Shown here piece by piece: positions 17,648 through 28,239 of a stretch of DNA of 64,000 bases. Source of the DNA: Pseudidiomarina gelatinasegens (GTDB lineage Bacteria > Pseudomonadota > Gammaproteobacteria > Enterobacterales > Alteromonadaceae); contig NZ_RSFE01000001.1 of NCBI RefSeq assembly GCF_004025325.1, positions 124,001-188,000 on the forward strand, in the 5' to 3' direction. Below the pieces are notes generated by a model that was given only the letters and a program-made list of their open reading frames with translations, did no database searches and was not told where the DNA came from. How positions within the stretch are numbered: position 1 is the first letter of the stretch; each line of letters begins with the position of its first letter. The position numbers and the translations under genes are program-made.

Positions 17648-19771
17648 TTAATAAAAGCGCTCGTTATTCTCAACCATTTTCAACAACAACGGTGCTGGCG
17701 TGTAACGATCGCCATGTTGTTGTTGGTAGTCCTGTAAACGACTTACAACTTCGTGAATGCCCAAGGCATCCATGTAACGGAATGGGCCACCACGGAATGG
17801 CGGGAAACCAATACCAAAGATTGCACCGATATCACCATCGCGTGGGCTACGTATAATTCCTTCGTCCAAACAATATACGGCTTCATTCAGCATCAGCAAT
17901 ACGGCGCGCTGGGCAATTTCTTCTGCGCCGAGCTTCGCTGCAGGTGTAATACCAAGCAAACCATAAACTGAGTCATCCACTTGCTTACCTGGTTTTTTAC
18001 CTGAGTAACTGTAAAAGCCTTTCTTGTTCTTTTTGCCCTTGCGATCATCGCCTAACAATTTATCAAATGCATCTGGGGCACGGAATCGGTCGCCAAGCTC
18101 ATCGGCCATTATTGGCGCAACTTTCGCAGCCACATCGATACCCACTTCGTCCATTAGTTTCATCGGGCCAACTGGGAAACCAAATTTCACCAAAGCATTA
18201 TCAACCGCTTCTATAGGTTCGCCAGCCAACACCAATCGTGCCGCTTCGTTCATGTAGGGCGCTAGAATACGGTTTACATAAAAGCCTGCACCGTCGGTGA
18301 CCACAATTGGCGTTTTACCTTGCTTCTTGGCAAGCGCTACCGTGGTGGCGATGGTTTCACCCGAGGTACCCTTGTGGGTAATGATTTCAGCCAAAGGCAT
18401 TTTATCAACCGGCGAGAAATAATGTAATCCGATGACATTTTCCGGACGTTTTGCGGTCGCAGCTATTTTGGTGATCGGCAAACTCGACGTGTTGGTCGCA
18501 AAAATAGTGTGCTCACTTGCCACAGACTCGATATCTGCCACCATTTGTTGCTTCAACTTGAGATCTTCAAATACCGCTTCAATGACTACGTCTACGCGAT
18601 CAAAACCGCTGTAATCTAAACTGCCACTCAAACGCAACATGGTTGCTTCAAGCTCAGTACGCGTCATGTGTTTACGCTTAACTTTTTTATTCATTAAGTC
18701 ATAGCTGTATTTCAGCGCATGCACTATGCCTGTTTCAGCGATGTCCTTAATACGCGCCGTAAGGCCTGCTTTGGCTGCTGTTACATAGGCAATACCGCCG
18801 CCCATTAAGCCACCACCGAGCACCCCTACGCGCTCAACTTTGCGTGGTTTAGTATCACCGGCACCGGTTTCTTTTTTCATCGCCGTCGTGGCAAAGAAAA
18901 TGTTTCGTAGCTGTTTCGACTCAGGCGTCATCGCCAACTCACCGAACGCACGAGCTTCAAACTCCAGCCCAGCTTGGAAGCCTTTATCAGCACCATAAGC
19001 AATCGTATCGATTATCTTATCCAAAGCTGGATAGTTGCCTTTAGCCTTCGCTTGAGCTTGCTCGCGCGCCTTGCTAAAGATAATTCCGCGGCCCACACCG
19101 GTACCTTCAAGAGCCTTATTCAACCACGAGTGCTTCACCTTTTTTACCCGCGCCTTACTCGCTAGCGTTAGTTTAATGGCAGCTTCCAGCAGAATGCTCG
19201 CCGGCACAACATCATCAACAATGCCTAGTTTCTTCGCCTGCTTCGCACGCAATTGCTTACCCGTAAGAATTAACGGCAACGCCTTTTGTACACCAATTAA
19301 GCGCGGCAAACGCTGGGTACCGCCAGAGCCTGGTAACAAACCAAGCTGAACTTCCGGCAAGCCAATAATCGTCTTGTTACTGTCGGTTGCAATACGATGG
19401 TGGCAGGCTAACGCAAGCTCTAAACCGCCGCCTAAACACGCCCCATCAATTGCCGCCACAACCGGCACTTTCAGCGCTTCAATGCGATCAAACATGGCTT
19501 GCCCTTGGCGTGCCAAACTTTCAGTATCCGCCGCATTTTCACAAGCATCAATCATGCTGATATCGGCACCTGCAACAAATGACCCTGGCTTGTCGCTTAT
19601 CACAACCACGCCTTTAAGGTCGTTTTGCTGTTCGAGCTGGTTAAGCACCTGTGCCACTTCTTCAGCAAAAGATGCTTTTAACGTGTTCATTGATTCGCCC
19701 GGCACATCAATGTGAATGACCGCCACGTGATCGTCGCGTAACTCTAGCGTAAAGGCTTTTTGTTCGCTCAT
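17648..19771 (-). CDS. fadJ: Fatty acid oxidation complex alpha subunit FadJ
   Basis: Bifunctional beta-oxidation enzyme: enoyl-CoA hydratase (N-terminal, about 1-190, with [15 protein letters not shown] and the Glu-containing [18 protein letters not shown]) and L-3-hydroxyacyl-CoA dehydrogenase (about 310-700, NAD loop [15 protein letters not shown] and the [13 protein letters not shown] segment). 707 aa is the FadJ length. Its ATG overlaps the fadI stop by one base (TAATG), so the pair is an operon with coupled translation. The pairing with FadI and the order fadI-fadJ favour FadJ over FadB. Confidence 0.95.
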   Translation of the reverse strand: MSEQKAFTLELRDDHVAVIHIDVPGESMNTLKASFAEEVAQVLNQLEQQNDLKGVVVISDKPGSFVAGADISMIDACENAADTESLARQGQAMFDRIEALKVPVVAAIDGACLGGGLELALACHHRIATDSNKTIIGLPEVQLGLLPGSGGTQRLPRLIGVQKALPLILTGKQLRAKQAKKLGIVDDVVPASILLEAAIKLTLASKARVKKVKHSWLNKALEGTGVGRGIIFSKAREQAQAKAKGNYPALDKIIDTIAYGADKGFQAGLEFEARAFGELAMTPESKQLRNIFFATTAMKKETGAGDTKPRKVERVGVLGGGLMGGGIAYVTAAKAGLTARIKDIAETGIVHALKYSYDLMNKKVKRKHMTRTELEATMLRLSGSLDYSGFDRVDVVIEAVFEDLKLKQQMVADIESVASEHTIFATNTSSLPITKIAATAKRPENVIGLHYFSPVDKMPLAEIITHKGTSGETIATTVALAKKQGKTPIVVTDGAGFYVNRILAPYMNEAARLVLAGEPIEAVDNALVKFGFPVGPMKLMDEVGIDVAAKVAPIMADELGDRFRAPDAFDKLLGDDRKGKKNKKGFYSYSGKKPGKQVDDSVYGLLGITPAAKLGAEEIAQRAVLLMLNEAVYCLDEGIIRSPRDGDIGAIFGIGFPPFRGGPFRYMDALGIHEVVSRLQDYQQQHGDRYTPAPLLLKMVENNERFY

Positions 19772-21081
19772 TATTCAGTCTCCACAATCATTGCTGCACC
19801 TAAACCACCGGCAGCACAGGCAGTCGTTAAACCTACCCCACCGCCGCGGCGCTTCAGTTCATTTAAAGTTTGCGTAATCAAACGTGCACCTGTCGCCGCA
19901 AACGGATGACCATAGGCCAGTGAACCGCCCATCACGTTAAACTTATCCATATCAATTTCACCAATGGCTTCATTGCGCCCCAGCTTGTCTTGCGCAAATT
20001 TCTTACTGGCGAACATCTTCATGTTCGCCAGTGTTTGTGCAGCAAAAGCTTCATGCATTTCAATCACCGTTAAGTCACTTAACTTCATGCCGGCGCGGTC
20101 AAGTGCAATTGGGGTTGCATACGATGGGCCCATCAACATGTCTTCCCACACGTCAATTGCGCTAAACGCATAGCTACGAATGTAACCCAACACCTCATAA
20201 CCTAAAGCCTTGGCTTTGCTTTCGGTCATCAACAAGATAGCGCTCGCACCATCGGTTAATGCAGTGCTGTTGGCGGCGGTTACAGTGCCATGTTTCTTAT
20301 CGAATACAGGGCGTAACTTGGCATAGCCATCCAATTTCGAGTCGCTACGTACCGTGTTATCGCGCTTAAGAAAATCTTTGTAGGGTTCAGCATAAGCCGT
20401 CATCACTTCGCCATCTAACTTGCCCGCTTCCCACGACTCATGTGCCAAGCTATGCGAGCGATGTGCCAGCGCATCTTGATCGGCACGACTGATATTATGG
20501 GTTTTCGCCATTTGCTCCGCAGTATCGCCCATGGTTAAGCCAGTGCTGTACTCGGCAATAGCTGGTGGCACCGGCAATAAATCTTTAAATCGCAACTGCT
20601 TCAGAATTGACCAGCGTTGACCTAACGTGCGGGCCTTGTTCAAATCAACCAAGGCATGTGCCAACGAGCGCGAAACACCTATCGGCAATACCGAAGAAGA
20701 ATCAGCCCCGCCCGCAATACCCACTGAGATATTGCCAACCATCATGCTTTCTAACACGTTTACCGTAGTTTGGAAGCTGGTGGCACAAGCGCGTGATACA
20801 CTGTATGCATCCGTTGTAACCGGTAAACTTGTACCCAAAACAATTTCGCGAGCAATGTTTGGTGCTTTTGGCATTTGAACCACTTGGCCGTACACCAGTT
20901 GCTCAACCTCACGAGGGTCTAAGCTGTAACGATTGAGCAGCTCTTGTACAACCATTTTGCCCATGTCCAAGGCAGGAACGCCATGAAAATAGGTCGCCTG
21001 CTTGGCAAACGGTGTACGTAAGCCTGCCACAATCGCAATGCGATCGCCTGAAGCAGTGGTCAGATTCTGACGTGCGGCCAT
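19771..21081 (-). CDS. fadI: Acetyl-CoA C-acyltransferase FadI (beta-ketothiolase)
   Basis: Thiolase that cleaves 3-ketoacyl-CoA to acetyl-CoA and a shortened acyl-CoA; beta subunit partner of FadJ. The 436-aa protein has the acylated Cys in [10 protein letters not shown] (about residue 100), the HEAFAAQ motif, [10 protein letters not shown], and the C-terminal catalytic Cys in [12 protein letters not shown]. It is preceded by a FadR-like operator 38-55 bases upstream, so the operon is likely repressed when long-chain acyl-CoA is low. Confidence 0.95.
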   Translation of the reverse strand: MAARQNLTTASGDRIAIVAGLRTPFAKQATYFHGVPALDMGKMVVQELLNRYSLDPREVEQLVYGQVVQMPKAPNIAREIVLGTSLPVTTDAYSVSRACATSFQTTVNVLESMMVGNISVGIAGGADSSSVLPIGVSRSLAHALVDLNKARTLGQRWSILKQLRFKDLLPVPPAIAEYSTGLTMGDTAEQMAKTHNISRADQDALAHRSHSLAHESWEAGKLDGEVMTAYAEPYKDFLKRDNTVRSDSKLDGYAKLRPVFDKKHGTVTAANSTALTDGASAILLMTESKAKALGYEVLGYIRSYAFSAIDVWEDMLMGPSYATPIALDRAGMKLSDLTVIEMHEAFAAQTLANMKMFASKKFAQDKLGRNEAIGEIDMDKFNVMGGSLAYGHPFAATGARLITQTLNELKRRGGGVGLTTACAAGGLGAAMIVETE

Positions 21082-21118
21082 AGATTTTTCCTCTGTTGTT
21101 TTGTTATGGTCATTCCTT

Positions 21119-21136
21119 AATCTGGTCTGACCTCAT
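21119..21136. promoter_or_regulatory. FadR-like operator upstream of fadI
   Basis: AATCTGGTCTGACCTCAT contains CTGGTCTGACC, the core of the FadR operator (AACTGGTCNGACCAGTT), in the promoter region of fadIJ. FadR represses beta-oxidation genes in gammaproteobacteria; binding here is inferred from the match and location. Confidence 0.65.
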
Positions 21137-21253
21137 AGATAGTTACAAATTTTAACGGGTCTTTGGCGAGAATTAAACCGTTGTTTTCGGTAAAGTGCGA
21201 ACTTAGAGTATAACGATAGTATAGCGGTATTATACAAACAGCAGAGGATACTG

Positions 21254-22210
21254 ATGGCAGCTGAACAGTTTCAAGCATTACGCAACTACCTTGACAGTCA
21301 AGTATTGGGGCAACCTGATTTCACTGAAAGCCTGCTTATCGCGCTGCTTGCCGATGGCCATTTGCTGGTGGAAGGCCCCCCGGGATTAGCCAAAACGCGT
21401 GCCGTAAATGCGCTGGCTAAAGGCGTTGAAGGCAGCTTTCATCGGGTGCAGTTTACTCCTGACTTATTGCCCGCTGATTTAACCGGCACCGATATTTACC
21501 GCCCTGAAACTGGCGAGTTCGTATTCCAGCAGGGTCCGCTGTTCCATAACATTGTGTTGGCCGACGAAATCAACCGTGCCCCTGCTAAAGTGCAATCTGC
21601 GTTACTTGAGGCCATGGCTGAGCGACAAATTACTGTCGGACAAAAAACCTACCCCTTGCCGCCACTGTTTATGGTGCTAGCAACCCAGAACCCGCTTGAG
21701 CAAGAAGGCACATATCCACTGCCGGAAGCTCAGCTTGACCGTTTTGTCATGCATTTAAGCCTTGGGTATCCGAATGCAGAAACCGAGCGTGACATTTTGC
21801 GCTTAACCCGTGGTGAAGAGCTGCAGGGTCAGGCAGAAATGCCGAAGCCGCTGCAACAGCAGGATATTTTCAATGCCCGCAAAGAGGTGTTGAGTATTTA
21901 TATGGACGAAGCGGTGGAAAACTATCTGGTGCAGTTAGTGATAGCCTCGCGCGAACCAAGTTTTTATAGCAGTGATTTAGCCCGCTGGATTAGTTATGGC
22001 GCCAGTCCACGTGCGACCATTGCGCTTGATCGCTGTGCACGGGCGCGTGCATGGCTGCAACAGCGTGATTTCGTGACACCTGATGACATTCATGCGGTGT
22101 ATGCCAAGGTACTACGTCACCGCATCATTCTCAGCTATCAAGCTGAAGCTGACGGGATAAACGCAGATCACGTGCTGGATCAGATTATTCAACTTGTTCC
22201 AGCGCCGTAA
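21254..22210 (+). CDS. MoxR family AAA+ ATPase
   Basis: AAA+ chaperone-like ATPase of the MoxR group, which in related operons helps assemble or activate VWA-domain proteins. The 318-aa protein has Walker A GPPGLAKT (about residues 41-48), Walker B VLADEINRAP, sensor 1 LATQNPLEQEG and a C-terminal lid with YGASPRATIALDR. GAGG stands 7 bases before the ATG. It opens a six-gene operon with DUF58, DUF4381, two VWA proteins and BatD, all abutting or overlapping; the usual Bat (Bacteroides aerotolerance) locus arrangement. The exact physiological role in gammaproteobacteria is unsettled. Confidence 0.92.
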   Translation: MAAEQFQALRNYLDSQVLGQPDFTESLLIALLADGHLLVEGPPGLAKTRAVNALAKGVEGSFHRVQFTPDLLPADLTGTDIYRPETGEFVFQQGPLFHNIVLADEINRAPAKVQSALLEAMAERQITVGQKTYPLPPLFMVLATQNPLEQEGTYPLPEAQLDRFVMHLSLGYPNAETERDILRLTRGEELQGQAEMPKPLQQQDIFNARKEVLSIYMDEAVENYLVQLVIASREPSFYSSDLARWISYGASPRATIALDRCARARAWLQQRDFVTPDDIHAVYAKVLRHRIILSYQAEADGINADHVLDQIIQLVPAP

Positions 22211-23179
22211 ATGACAATGCTTGCCCCTGCTAACGTGTCCCAATGGCTCAACACCTGGCGCAGTGATGGTGTGCATGTTACCAGTCACGAGCTGATGTAT
22301 TACCGCAGCAAGGTCAATGCCTTCGCGCGGTTTCGTCGACTGAATCCACCACCCGGCCGCACCGGTGCGCTATTGAGCAAATTCAAAGGCCGCGGTATGG
22401 AGTTTGACGAGTTTCGTCATTACCAAGCCGGCGACGACATTCGTGCCATTGACTGGCGCGTGACCGCTCGCACCGGTACGCCGCATACCAAGCTGTTTCG
22501 CGAAGAGCGTGAGCGTCCGGTATTTGTGGTGGTTGATTTAAGCGACAGCATGCAGTTTGGCAGCCAATTATTGTTTAAATCTGTGCAAGCCTGCCATCTG
22601 GCAAGCGCTTTGGCTTGGCTGGCTGCGGCCCGCAACGATCGCATTGGTGCAGTCATCACCAGTGGCCAAGGGCACGCGGAAATTAGACCTCAAGGCCGAC
22701 ATCACGGGGTCTTGAATGTTATCCATCACTTAATTGATCAACAGCAACTCGCAGTTACCCAATGGCAACAGCAGCGTGGTAAGAGTAACGTGTTCGCGAC
22801 TGCACTTGAACGTATTCAGCACGTGGCTCGGCCGGGCAGCTTGATCTACCTGATTAGTGATTGGCTCAGCGATGATCCTGCCATCTGGCAACATTGCTTA
22901 GCATTGCAGCGTCACTGCCAACTGCTACCATTTCAAATTATCGACCCATTGGAGCTAAAACTACCTGAGCATGCCGGCCATCAACACCTGGCAATGACCG
23001 ATGGCGAGCAACACCTGCTCGTTGACCCTGCCGACCAACATCAGCGCCACGCCTATGCGCATGCGCAGCAACAGCGACAAGCTCACCTGGTGCAACAATG
23101 GCAGCAACTGGGGGGCGAGCTGCGCCAATTCAGTGCGGCCGATGCACTTGAAAGCCAATGGCCGGGAGTGGTGTTATGA
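22211..23179 (+). CDS. DUF58 domain protein (VWA-like), Bat operon
   Basis: The 322-aa protein carries the DUF58 hallmark GDDIRAIDWRVTARTGTPHTK followed by EERERPVFVVVDLSDSM, a von Willebrand A-like fold with a DxSxS metal site. No signal peptide or membrane span is evident, so it is probably cytosolic, working with the MoxR ATPase. The ATG follows the MoxR stop with no gap. Biochemical role not known. Confidence 0.88.
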   Translation: MTMLAPANVSQWLNTWRSDGVHVTSHELMYYRSKVNAFARFRRLNPPPGRTGALLSKFKGRGMEFDEFRHYQAGDDIRAIDWRVTARTGTPHTKLFREERERPVFVVVDLSDSMQFGSQLLFKSVQACHLASALAWLAAARNDRIGAVITSGQGHAEIRPQGRHHGVLNVIHHLIDQQQLAVTQWQQQRGKSNVFATALERIQHVARPGSLIYLISDWLSDDPAIWQHCLALQRHCQLLPFQIIDPLELKLPEHAGHQHLAMTDGEQHLLVDPADQHQRHAYAHAQQQRQAHLVQQWQQLGGELRQFSAADALESQWPGVVL

Positions 23180-23682
23180 TCATGCTCGATAATGCCGTTC
23201 AACTGCACGATATTGTTGCAGCACCAGCGGCGAGCTGGTGGCCGTTAGCCATCGGTTGGTACGTCGTTATCATTAGTGGCGCAGTGCTTTTAGTAACCAG
23301 CCTATTCGCAATACGACGTGCATACCGTGCACGCCATGCACGCCGCTTGGCTCTCACACAATTGCATCAACACCCACCGCAGTCATTGGCTGCGGTATCG
23401 CTATTGCTTAAGCAAGCTGCGCTCGCTTACTTCCCGGCGGAACATGTGAGTAGCCAAAGCCAACAACAATGGTGGCATTTCTTATTGCAACAGTTGTCGA
23501 CAAAACAACGCCAACGCTTCGCTGCCCTCGCGGAATCTGTTAGCCAGGCCAGTTACCAACCAGCCCCGCAGCAACAGCCGTGGTTGAGCCCCTACACTGA
23601 ATTTGCGGACTATTGGTTGCGGCAAGCTTTACCGTCGTCGCGAAAAAATATACAGGCCCTGCAGGAGTCAACCAATGATTGA
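23176..23682 (+). CDS. DUF4381 domain membrane protein, Bat operon
   Basis: A 168-aa protein with one membrane span (about residues 22-45, WPLAIGWYVVIISGAVLLV) and a cytoplasmic C-terminal part rich in Gln, His and Ala. The layout and position between DUF58 and BatA match DUF4381 proteins. The frame is open from 23158, but the ATG at 23176 overlaps the preceding TGA as ATGA, typical of coupling, and is preferred. Function unknown beyond membership of the Bat cluster. Confidence 0.8.
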   Translation: MIMLDNAVQLHDIVAAPAASWWPLAIGWYVVIISGAVLLVTSLFAIRRAYRARHARRLALTQLHQHPPQSLAAVSLLLKQAALAYFPAEHVSSQSQQQWWHFLLQQLSTKQRQRFAALAESVSQASYQPAPQQQPWLSPYTEFADYWLRQALPSSRKNIQALQESTND

Positions 23683-24661
23683 TTTCGCATGGTTTTGGGC
23701 CATTCTTGCATGGCCGCTACCGCTCATTTACTGGCGCCTTCGCAAAGCCTATAAACAGCCCCTGCAGCCACTGCAGGTAACCTATCTGCCGACCATGGCT
23801 TCGGCGCAGCGACAACCAACCAGTGGCCGCTTGTCGCGCTACTTGGGGGTGTTGATTTGGACGCTGTTGGTGGTAGCACTAATGCGCCCCCAATGGCTTG
23901 GTGAACCTGTCTCGGCTAAAAACGAAGCACGCGAAATGATGATCGCGGTCGACCTTTCCGGTAGCATGGAAATTGCTGATATGACCATTGCGGGCGAACA
24001 AGTTGACCGATTAACCATGTTAAAGCACGTGATGCGTGATTTTATTGAGCGCCGCGTTGGCGATAGATTAGGCTTGGTATTATTTGCGGATACTGCGTAT
24101 GTGCAGGCGCCGATGACCTTTGATCGTGAAACCGTGAAAAATATGCTCGATGAAACCGTGTTACGGCTAATTGGTGAACGCACAGCTATCGGTGACGCGA
24201 TTGCTTTGAGTGTTAAACGTTTTGCCGAACGCGAGCAAAGTAACAAGATTCTGGTACTGGTCACTGACGGTCAGAACACCGCGGGTAACGTGTCACCTGA
24301 GCAGGCTTTGCAGCTTGCTAAATATTACGACGTCAAAATCTACACCATTGGTGTTGGTGCCGAAGAAATCATTGTCGATGGCTTTTTTGGCCAACGCCGA
24401 GTTAACCCTAGTCGCGATCTGGACGAAGGCATGTTGCGTCAGCTGGCCACTGAAACCGGTGGTGAATATTTCCGCGCACGCAGCACTGAAGAACTCGAGC
24501 GCATCTATACTCAACTGGACAGCTACGAACCGGTGCAAGGTGAAAATCAGTTACGCCGCCCGCAAACTGCACTTTATCATTGGCCACTTGGAGCTAGCTG
24601 GCTGCTTCTGATGCTTGCTTTGCTCGCCAAAACGAAAACCATTCGGAGGCAACATGGCTGA
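23675..24661 (+). CDS. VWA domain protein, BatA-like
   Basis: Inner-membrane protein with a VWA domain facing the periplasm or cytoplasm. The 328-aa protein has an N-terminal span (WFWAILAWPLPLIYW), a second near residue 55-75, a VWA domain with an intact metal site DLSGSMEIAD and TDGQNTAG, and a C-terminal span (WLLLMLALLA). The frame is open from 23603 but the ATG at 23675 has CAGGAG upstream and overlaps DUF4381 by eight bases. Metal-dependent protein binding is the known VWA activity; partners are probably the BatB protein and MoxR. Confidence 0.88.
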   Translation: MIDFAWFWAILAWPLPLIYWRLRKAYKQPLQPLQVTYLPTMASAQRQPTSGRLSRYLGVLIWTLLVVALMRPQWLGEPVSAKNEAREMMIAVDLSGSMEIADMTIAGEQVDRLTMLKHVMRDFIERRVGDRLGLVLFADTAYVQAPMTFDRETVKNMLDETVLRLIGERTAIGDAIALSVKRFAEREQSNKILVLVTDGQNTAGNVSPEQALQLAKYYDVKIYTIGVGAEEIIVDGFFGQRRVNPSRDLDEGMLRQLATETGGEYFRARSTEELERIYTQLDSYEPVQGENQLRRPQTALYHWPLGASWLLLMLALLAKTKTIRRQHG

Positions 24662-26441
24662 TTTCCATCTATTGCGTCCGTGGTGGTTATTAACACTGAT
24701 TCCGATTGTTGTATTAGCGGTCATCGCTTGGCGTAATGGCGGTCAGCAAACCGGTTGGTCGCGATTGCTGCCCACCCATTTGAAACCGTTGTTACTGCCT
24801 GAAAGCACGGGCCGTGCAGCACGCTGGCCACTGTTGTTTGTCAATGCAGCCCTAGCGGTAACCGCTTTAGCACTAGCTGGGCCTACGTGGCAACGATTGC
24901 CGCAACCAGTGTTTCAGTTGCAAGCTGGTTCAGTGGTTATTATGGACATGTCATTGTCGGTTTACAGTACCGACCTTGCCCCCAACCGGCTTACCCAAAT
25001 GCGGTACAAAGCGACTGACCTTGTACGCGATAAACTCGACGGCGAGATCGGTTTAATCGCTTATGCTGGTGATGCCTTTACCATTAGCCCACTAACTGGC
25101 GATGGCGGGAACCTAACCAACCTAATCCGAGCACTGAGCCCAGATATTATGCCAACCCCTGGCAGCTACCCGATTCGCGCATTAAACCTTGCCGATCAAC
25201 TGTTGCAAGATGCCGGGTACCCGCAAGGCGATATTTATTGGTTCACTGACGGCATTGATAGCCGTGACCAGCAAGATATCAATGACTTCCTAAATCGCAC
25301 GCAGCACCGGCTTAATGTACTTGCCGTAGGTACCGAAGAAGGCGCACCAATAACGCTGCCAGATGGCCGTTTGTTGCGTGACGCAAGCAATAATGTGGTA
25401 ATCCCACAACTGCAACCGGGCGCACTGCAAACGCTGGCGGCGCGCAGTGGTGGCCGATATAGTGAAATCCGCTCTGATCAGCAAGATCTCGAATATTTAT
25501 CAAATCAACCGCCCTTGCAACGTGAAGGCGAAGCCAGCGCCATGCAAGCAGGCGACCAGTGGCAGGATCAGGGCCCGTGGTTGATACCTATTATTATGCT
25601 GCTGTTGCTGCCGTTGGCGCGGCGCGGTGCGTTACCTGTATTCGTTTGTTTCGTGCTCAGCAGTAGTCTTTGGTTACCGGCTCACGCCAATGAGCGTGAG
25701 CCGTTATCATGGCAGGACAAACTGTGGCAAACACCTTATCAGCAAACCGATCAGGCATTACGCGCTGGTGATAATGAACGCGCAGCACAGATAGCGGAAG
25801 ACGCATGGCAACGTGGCACAGCAAATTATCGTGCTGGTAATTATGATCAGGCCTTGGTTGACTTTTCCCAGCTCGACAGTGCAGAAGGCTTCTATAATCA
25901 AGGCAATACCTTGATGCAAATGGAACGCTATGACGAAGCAAAAAATGCCTATGCTGCAGCGCTAGAACGACGCCCCAATTGGCCGCAAGCGCAAGACAAC
26001 ATGGACCTTGCCGAGCAACTCGCTGAACAACAACAGCAACAATCCGAAGATAACCAGCAAGGTGATTCGCAGAATAATAATTCGCAAGATCAACAAGGCG
26101 AGCAAGGTGAGCAGCAATCTGGTGAACAGCAGCAATCCGAATCTGAACAAAACGACCAGCAGGCTGGCCAACAAGAACAGCAACAACAAGAACAACAACA
26201 AGAATCGACCGAGCGAAGCACTGAGTCAGAGCAGCAGCAAGTTGCACCTGAAGGCGAGCAAGAAAAGCCTCTGCAAAGTGAGTTCGGCGATGCCTCGGAA
26301 GAAGAATTGCAGCAGCAAATGCAGCAATGGTTGAATAGGATTGAGGATGATCCAGCCGTATTATTGCGCAATAAAATGCGTTATGAAGCGCAACAGCGCA
26401 GACGTCAAAGTCCGCCGCCAGGAGTTGAAAAACAGTGGTAA
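24654..26441 (+). CDS. VWA and TPR protein, BatB/BatC-like fusion with Gln-rich tail
   Basis: A 595-aa protein combining an N-terminal membrane-anchored VWA domain (metal site MDMSLSVYS, TDGIDSRD), a middle membrane span (about 305-335) and a TPR region (about 375-450, NYDQALVDFS and ERYDEAKNAYAAAL). After that comes a region of roughly 90 residues made almost only of Gln, Glu, Ser, Asn and Asp, then a conserved-looking C-terminus. The start ATG has CGGAGG 5 bases before and overlaps BatA by eight bases. Equivalent to BatB plus BatC fused. The Gln-rich linker is probably disordered. Confidence 0.85.
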   Translation: MADFHLLRPWWLLTLIPIVVLAVIAWRNGGQQTGWSRLLPTHLKPLLLPESTGRAARWPLLFVNAALAVTALALAGPTWQRLPQPVFQLQAGSVVIMDMSLSVYSTDLAPNRLTQMRYKATDLVRDKLDGEIGLIAYAGDAFTISPLTGDGGNLTNLIRALSPDIMPTPGSYPIRALNLADQLLQDAGYPQGDIYWFTDGIDSRDQQDINDFLNRTQHRLNVLAVGTEEGAPITLPDGRLLRDASNNVVIPQLQPGALQTLAARSGGRYSEIRSDQQDLEYLSNQPPLQREGEASAMQAGDQWQDQGPWLIPIIMLLLLPLARRGALPVFVCFVLSSSLWLPAHANEREPLSWQDKLWQTPYQQTDQALRAGDNERAAQIAEDAWQRGTANYRAGNYDQALVDFSQLDSAEGFYNQGNTLMQMERYDEAKNAYAAALERRPNWPQAQDNMDLAEQLAEQQQQQSEDNQQGDSQNNNSQDQQGEQGEQQSGEQQQSESEQNDQQAGQQEQQQQEQQQESTERSTESEQQQVAPEGEQEKPLQSEFGDASEEELQQQMQQWLNRIEDDPAVLLRNKMRYEAQQRRRQSPPPGVEKQW

Positions 26442-26446
26442 ATTGT

Positions 26447-28156
26447 ATGGTTAGAACAATTTTATTTTCGGTCTTATTAATTCTTGTAAGCCCGCTAGCC
26501 GCCGCACAAACTGCGGAAGTGATTGCTAGTGTCGATAAAAACCCGGTAATTCAAGGCGAACCCTTTACACTCACAGTCACCATCAATGACGATGTCAGCC
26601 AAGCGGCTTGGCAGCCCGAAGAGCAGTTGCGCGATTTCCGCGTGCTTAATGTTCGCTCATCGCGGCGTACCAGTGTAATCAATGGCGAAACCTCACGCAC
26701 CACTTCGTTCATCGTAAACCTGCAGGCTCCTGACATGGCTGGTATTGTGCGTATTCCGCCATTGCAAATAGGCAACGCCAGTAGCAACGCGATTGAACTC
26801 ACTATCTTAGACGCTGCCACATCGGCCAATGAACTTGAGCAACGCCCGGCGTTTATTCGTACGTCATTAGAATCAAACCAAGTGTATGTGCAACAGCAGT
26901 TTAAATTGGTCGCACGACTTTACCTGAGTGCTAATTTACACAGTGGCAATCTTGTTGCGCCCGAGCTTGATGACGCCGAAGTAAGCCAGTTTGGCCAAGA
27001 CGAAGAGTCCTATGAAATTATCAACGGCAAGCGCTATCAAGTCTTTCAGCGCACCTATTTAGTCACTCCGCTGCGTTCCGGGGAATTAACGATTCGCGGC
27101 CCTATTTTTGAAGGGCAAATAAGCCGCGAATCTGGACGCTCGGTATTTTCATCAATCGCCACCACCCAACCGGTCAGCGCCGCCGCGGCGCCAAAATCAA
27201 TTAACGTACTCGCGCGTCCAGGTGACTGGACTGGTCATTGGTTGCCTTCGGAATTAGTCAGTTTGAGTGTTGAGCGGGCAAACCCTGAAGCGACTGTTGA
27301 AGTGGGTCAGCCAATAACGCTAACGTATCGGTTGACTGCTATTGGCGTAAGCCCAGAGCAGCTACCTGAACTTAACTTCGACGGGTTGACAGATGTATCG
27401 GTGTATCCCGAAGCAGCGGAATTCGCCAGTACAACCCGAAATGGCCGTGTGATTGCCCAGCGCAGCCAAACGGTAGCGATTATCCCACGCAGCAGCGGCG
27501 AACTAACACTGCCCGCTCTCGATGTTGCCTGGTTTAATACGCGTCTGCAACAAAAGCAATTAGCGAGTTCGCAGCCGATAGTCGTCAACGTGCAGCCGGC
27601 ACCGAATGCGCCATCAGAGGCCGAGCAACAAACAGCGGAGCCGGACTCCGCTATCAGTGCTGACAGCAAACCTTCTGCTGAACACGATGCACCAACCGCC
27701 TTGGCGCCACTGCAGTCTCACTACTTCATTTTGGCTGTAGTTTTCGCAGGGCTTTGGTTATTAACATTAATCGTCTGGGCTTGGTGGTGGTTACGCCAGC
27801 AACGTAGTAAATCTGTCAGCGCACACGCTGAGCAAGTTCATAAACCCAATCATGCATGGCAACAGTTGCAGCAAGCAGCGTTGGCAAATGATGCTGTTGC
27901 AACCGAACAAGCATTACGTGATTGGGCGCACCAACAGCTTAGTTTACCGATGCACGATCTACGCGAGATTGCTGAGCACTTTAAACATCAACCATTGCAC
28001 AGCCAAATCGACCATTTACAGCGTTGTCGCTATGCCAGTGCGGACAAGTCATGGTTAGAAGGAAAAGCACTGCTACGTGCGCTAAAGGCGGCACAGAAGC
28101 ATTTAAAACAACAACCCAAAGCCAAACCCAGTCTATCGCCGCTTTATCCTAACTAG
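26447..28156 (+). CDS. BatD family protein
   Basis: Last gene of the Bat operon. The protein (about 569 aa) has a signal peptide (ILFSVLLILVSPLAAA), several periplasmic beta-rich BatD repeats starting EVIASVDKNPVIQGEPFTL, one membrane span near residues 428-450 (HYFILAVVFAGLWLLTLIVW) and a cytosolic tail. The ATG at 26447 begins 5 bases after the previous stop; a GTG at 26435, with AGGAG ten bases upstream, is an alternative. A strong terminator follows at 28177-28207. Confidence 0.85.
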   Translation: MVRTILFSVLLILVSPLAAAQTAEVIASVDKNPVIQGEPFTLTVTINDDVSQAAWQPEEQLRDFRVLNVRSSRRTSVINGETSRTTSFIVNLQAPDMAGIVRIPPLQIGNASSNAIELTILDAATSANELEQRPAFIRTSLESNQVYVQQQFKLVARLYLSANLHSGNLVAPELDDAEVSQFGQDEESYEIINGKRYQVFQRTYLVTPLRSGELTIRGPIFEGQISRESGRSVFSSIATTQPVSAAAAPKSINVLARPGDWTGHWLPSELVSLSVERANPEATVEVGQPITLTYRLTAIGVSPEQLPELNFDGLTDVSVYPEAAEFASTTRNGRVIAQRSQTVAIIPRSSGELTLPALDVAWFNTRLQQKQLASSQPIVVNVQPAPNAPSEAEQQTAEPDSAISADSKPSAEHDAPTALAPLQSHYFILAVVFAGLWLLTLIVWAWWWLRQQRSKSVSAHAEQVHKPNHAWQQLQQAALANDAVATEQALRDWAHQQLSLPMHDLREIAEHFKHQPLHSQIDHLQRCRYASADKSWLEGKALLRALKAAQKHLKQQPKAKPSLSPLYPN

Positions 28157-28176
28157 CCAGTCGATTTGTGACCCAT

Positions 28177-28207
28177 AAAAAAATCCCGGAGCAAGCTCCG
28201 GGATTTT
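28177..28207. terminator. Bidirectional terminator between batD and ppiD
   Basis: ATCCCGGAGC and GCTCCGGGAT pair around AA, flanked by A-run and T-run on each side. It serves convergent batD (+) and ppiD (-). Confidence 0.92.
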
Positions 28208-28239
28208 TGTTCTAACCAGTCTTAAACAGTTATTAAAGG

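Noticed and set aside
25657-26247. 196-codon minus-strand frame opposite the BatB/C gene
   Set aside because: Lies within a clear operon on the other strand and reflects the low-complexity DNA.
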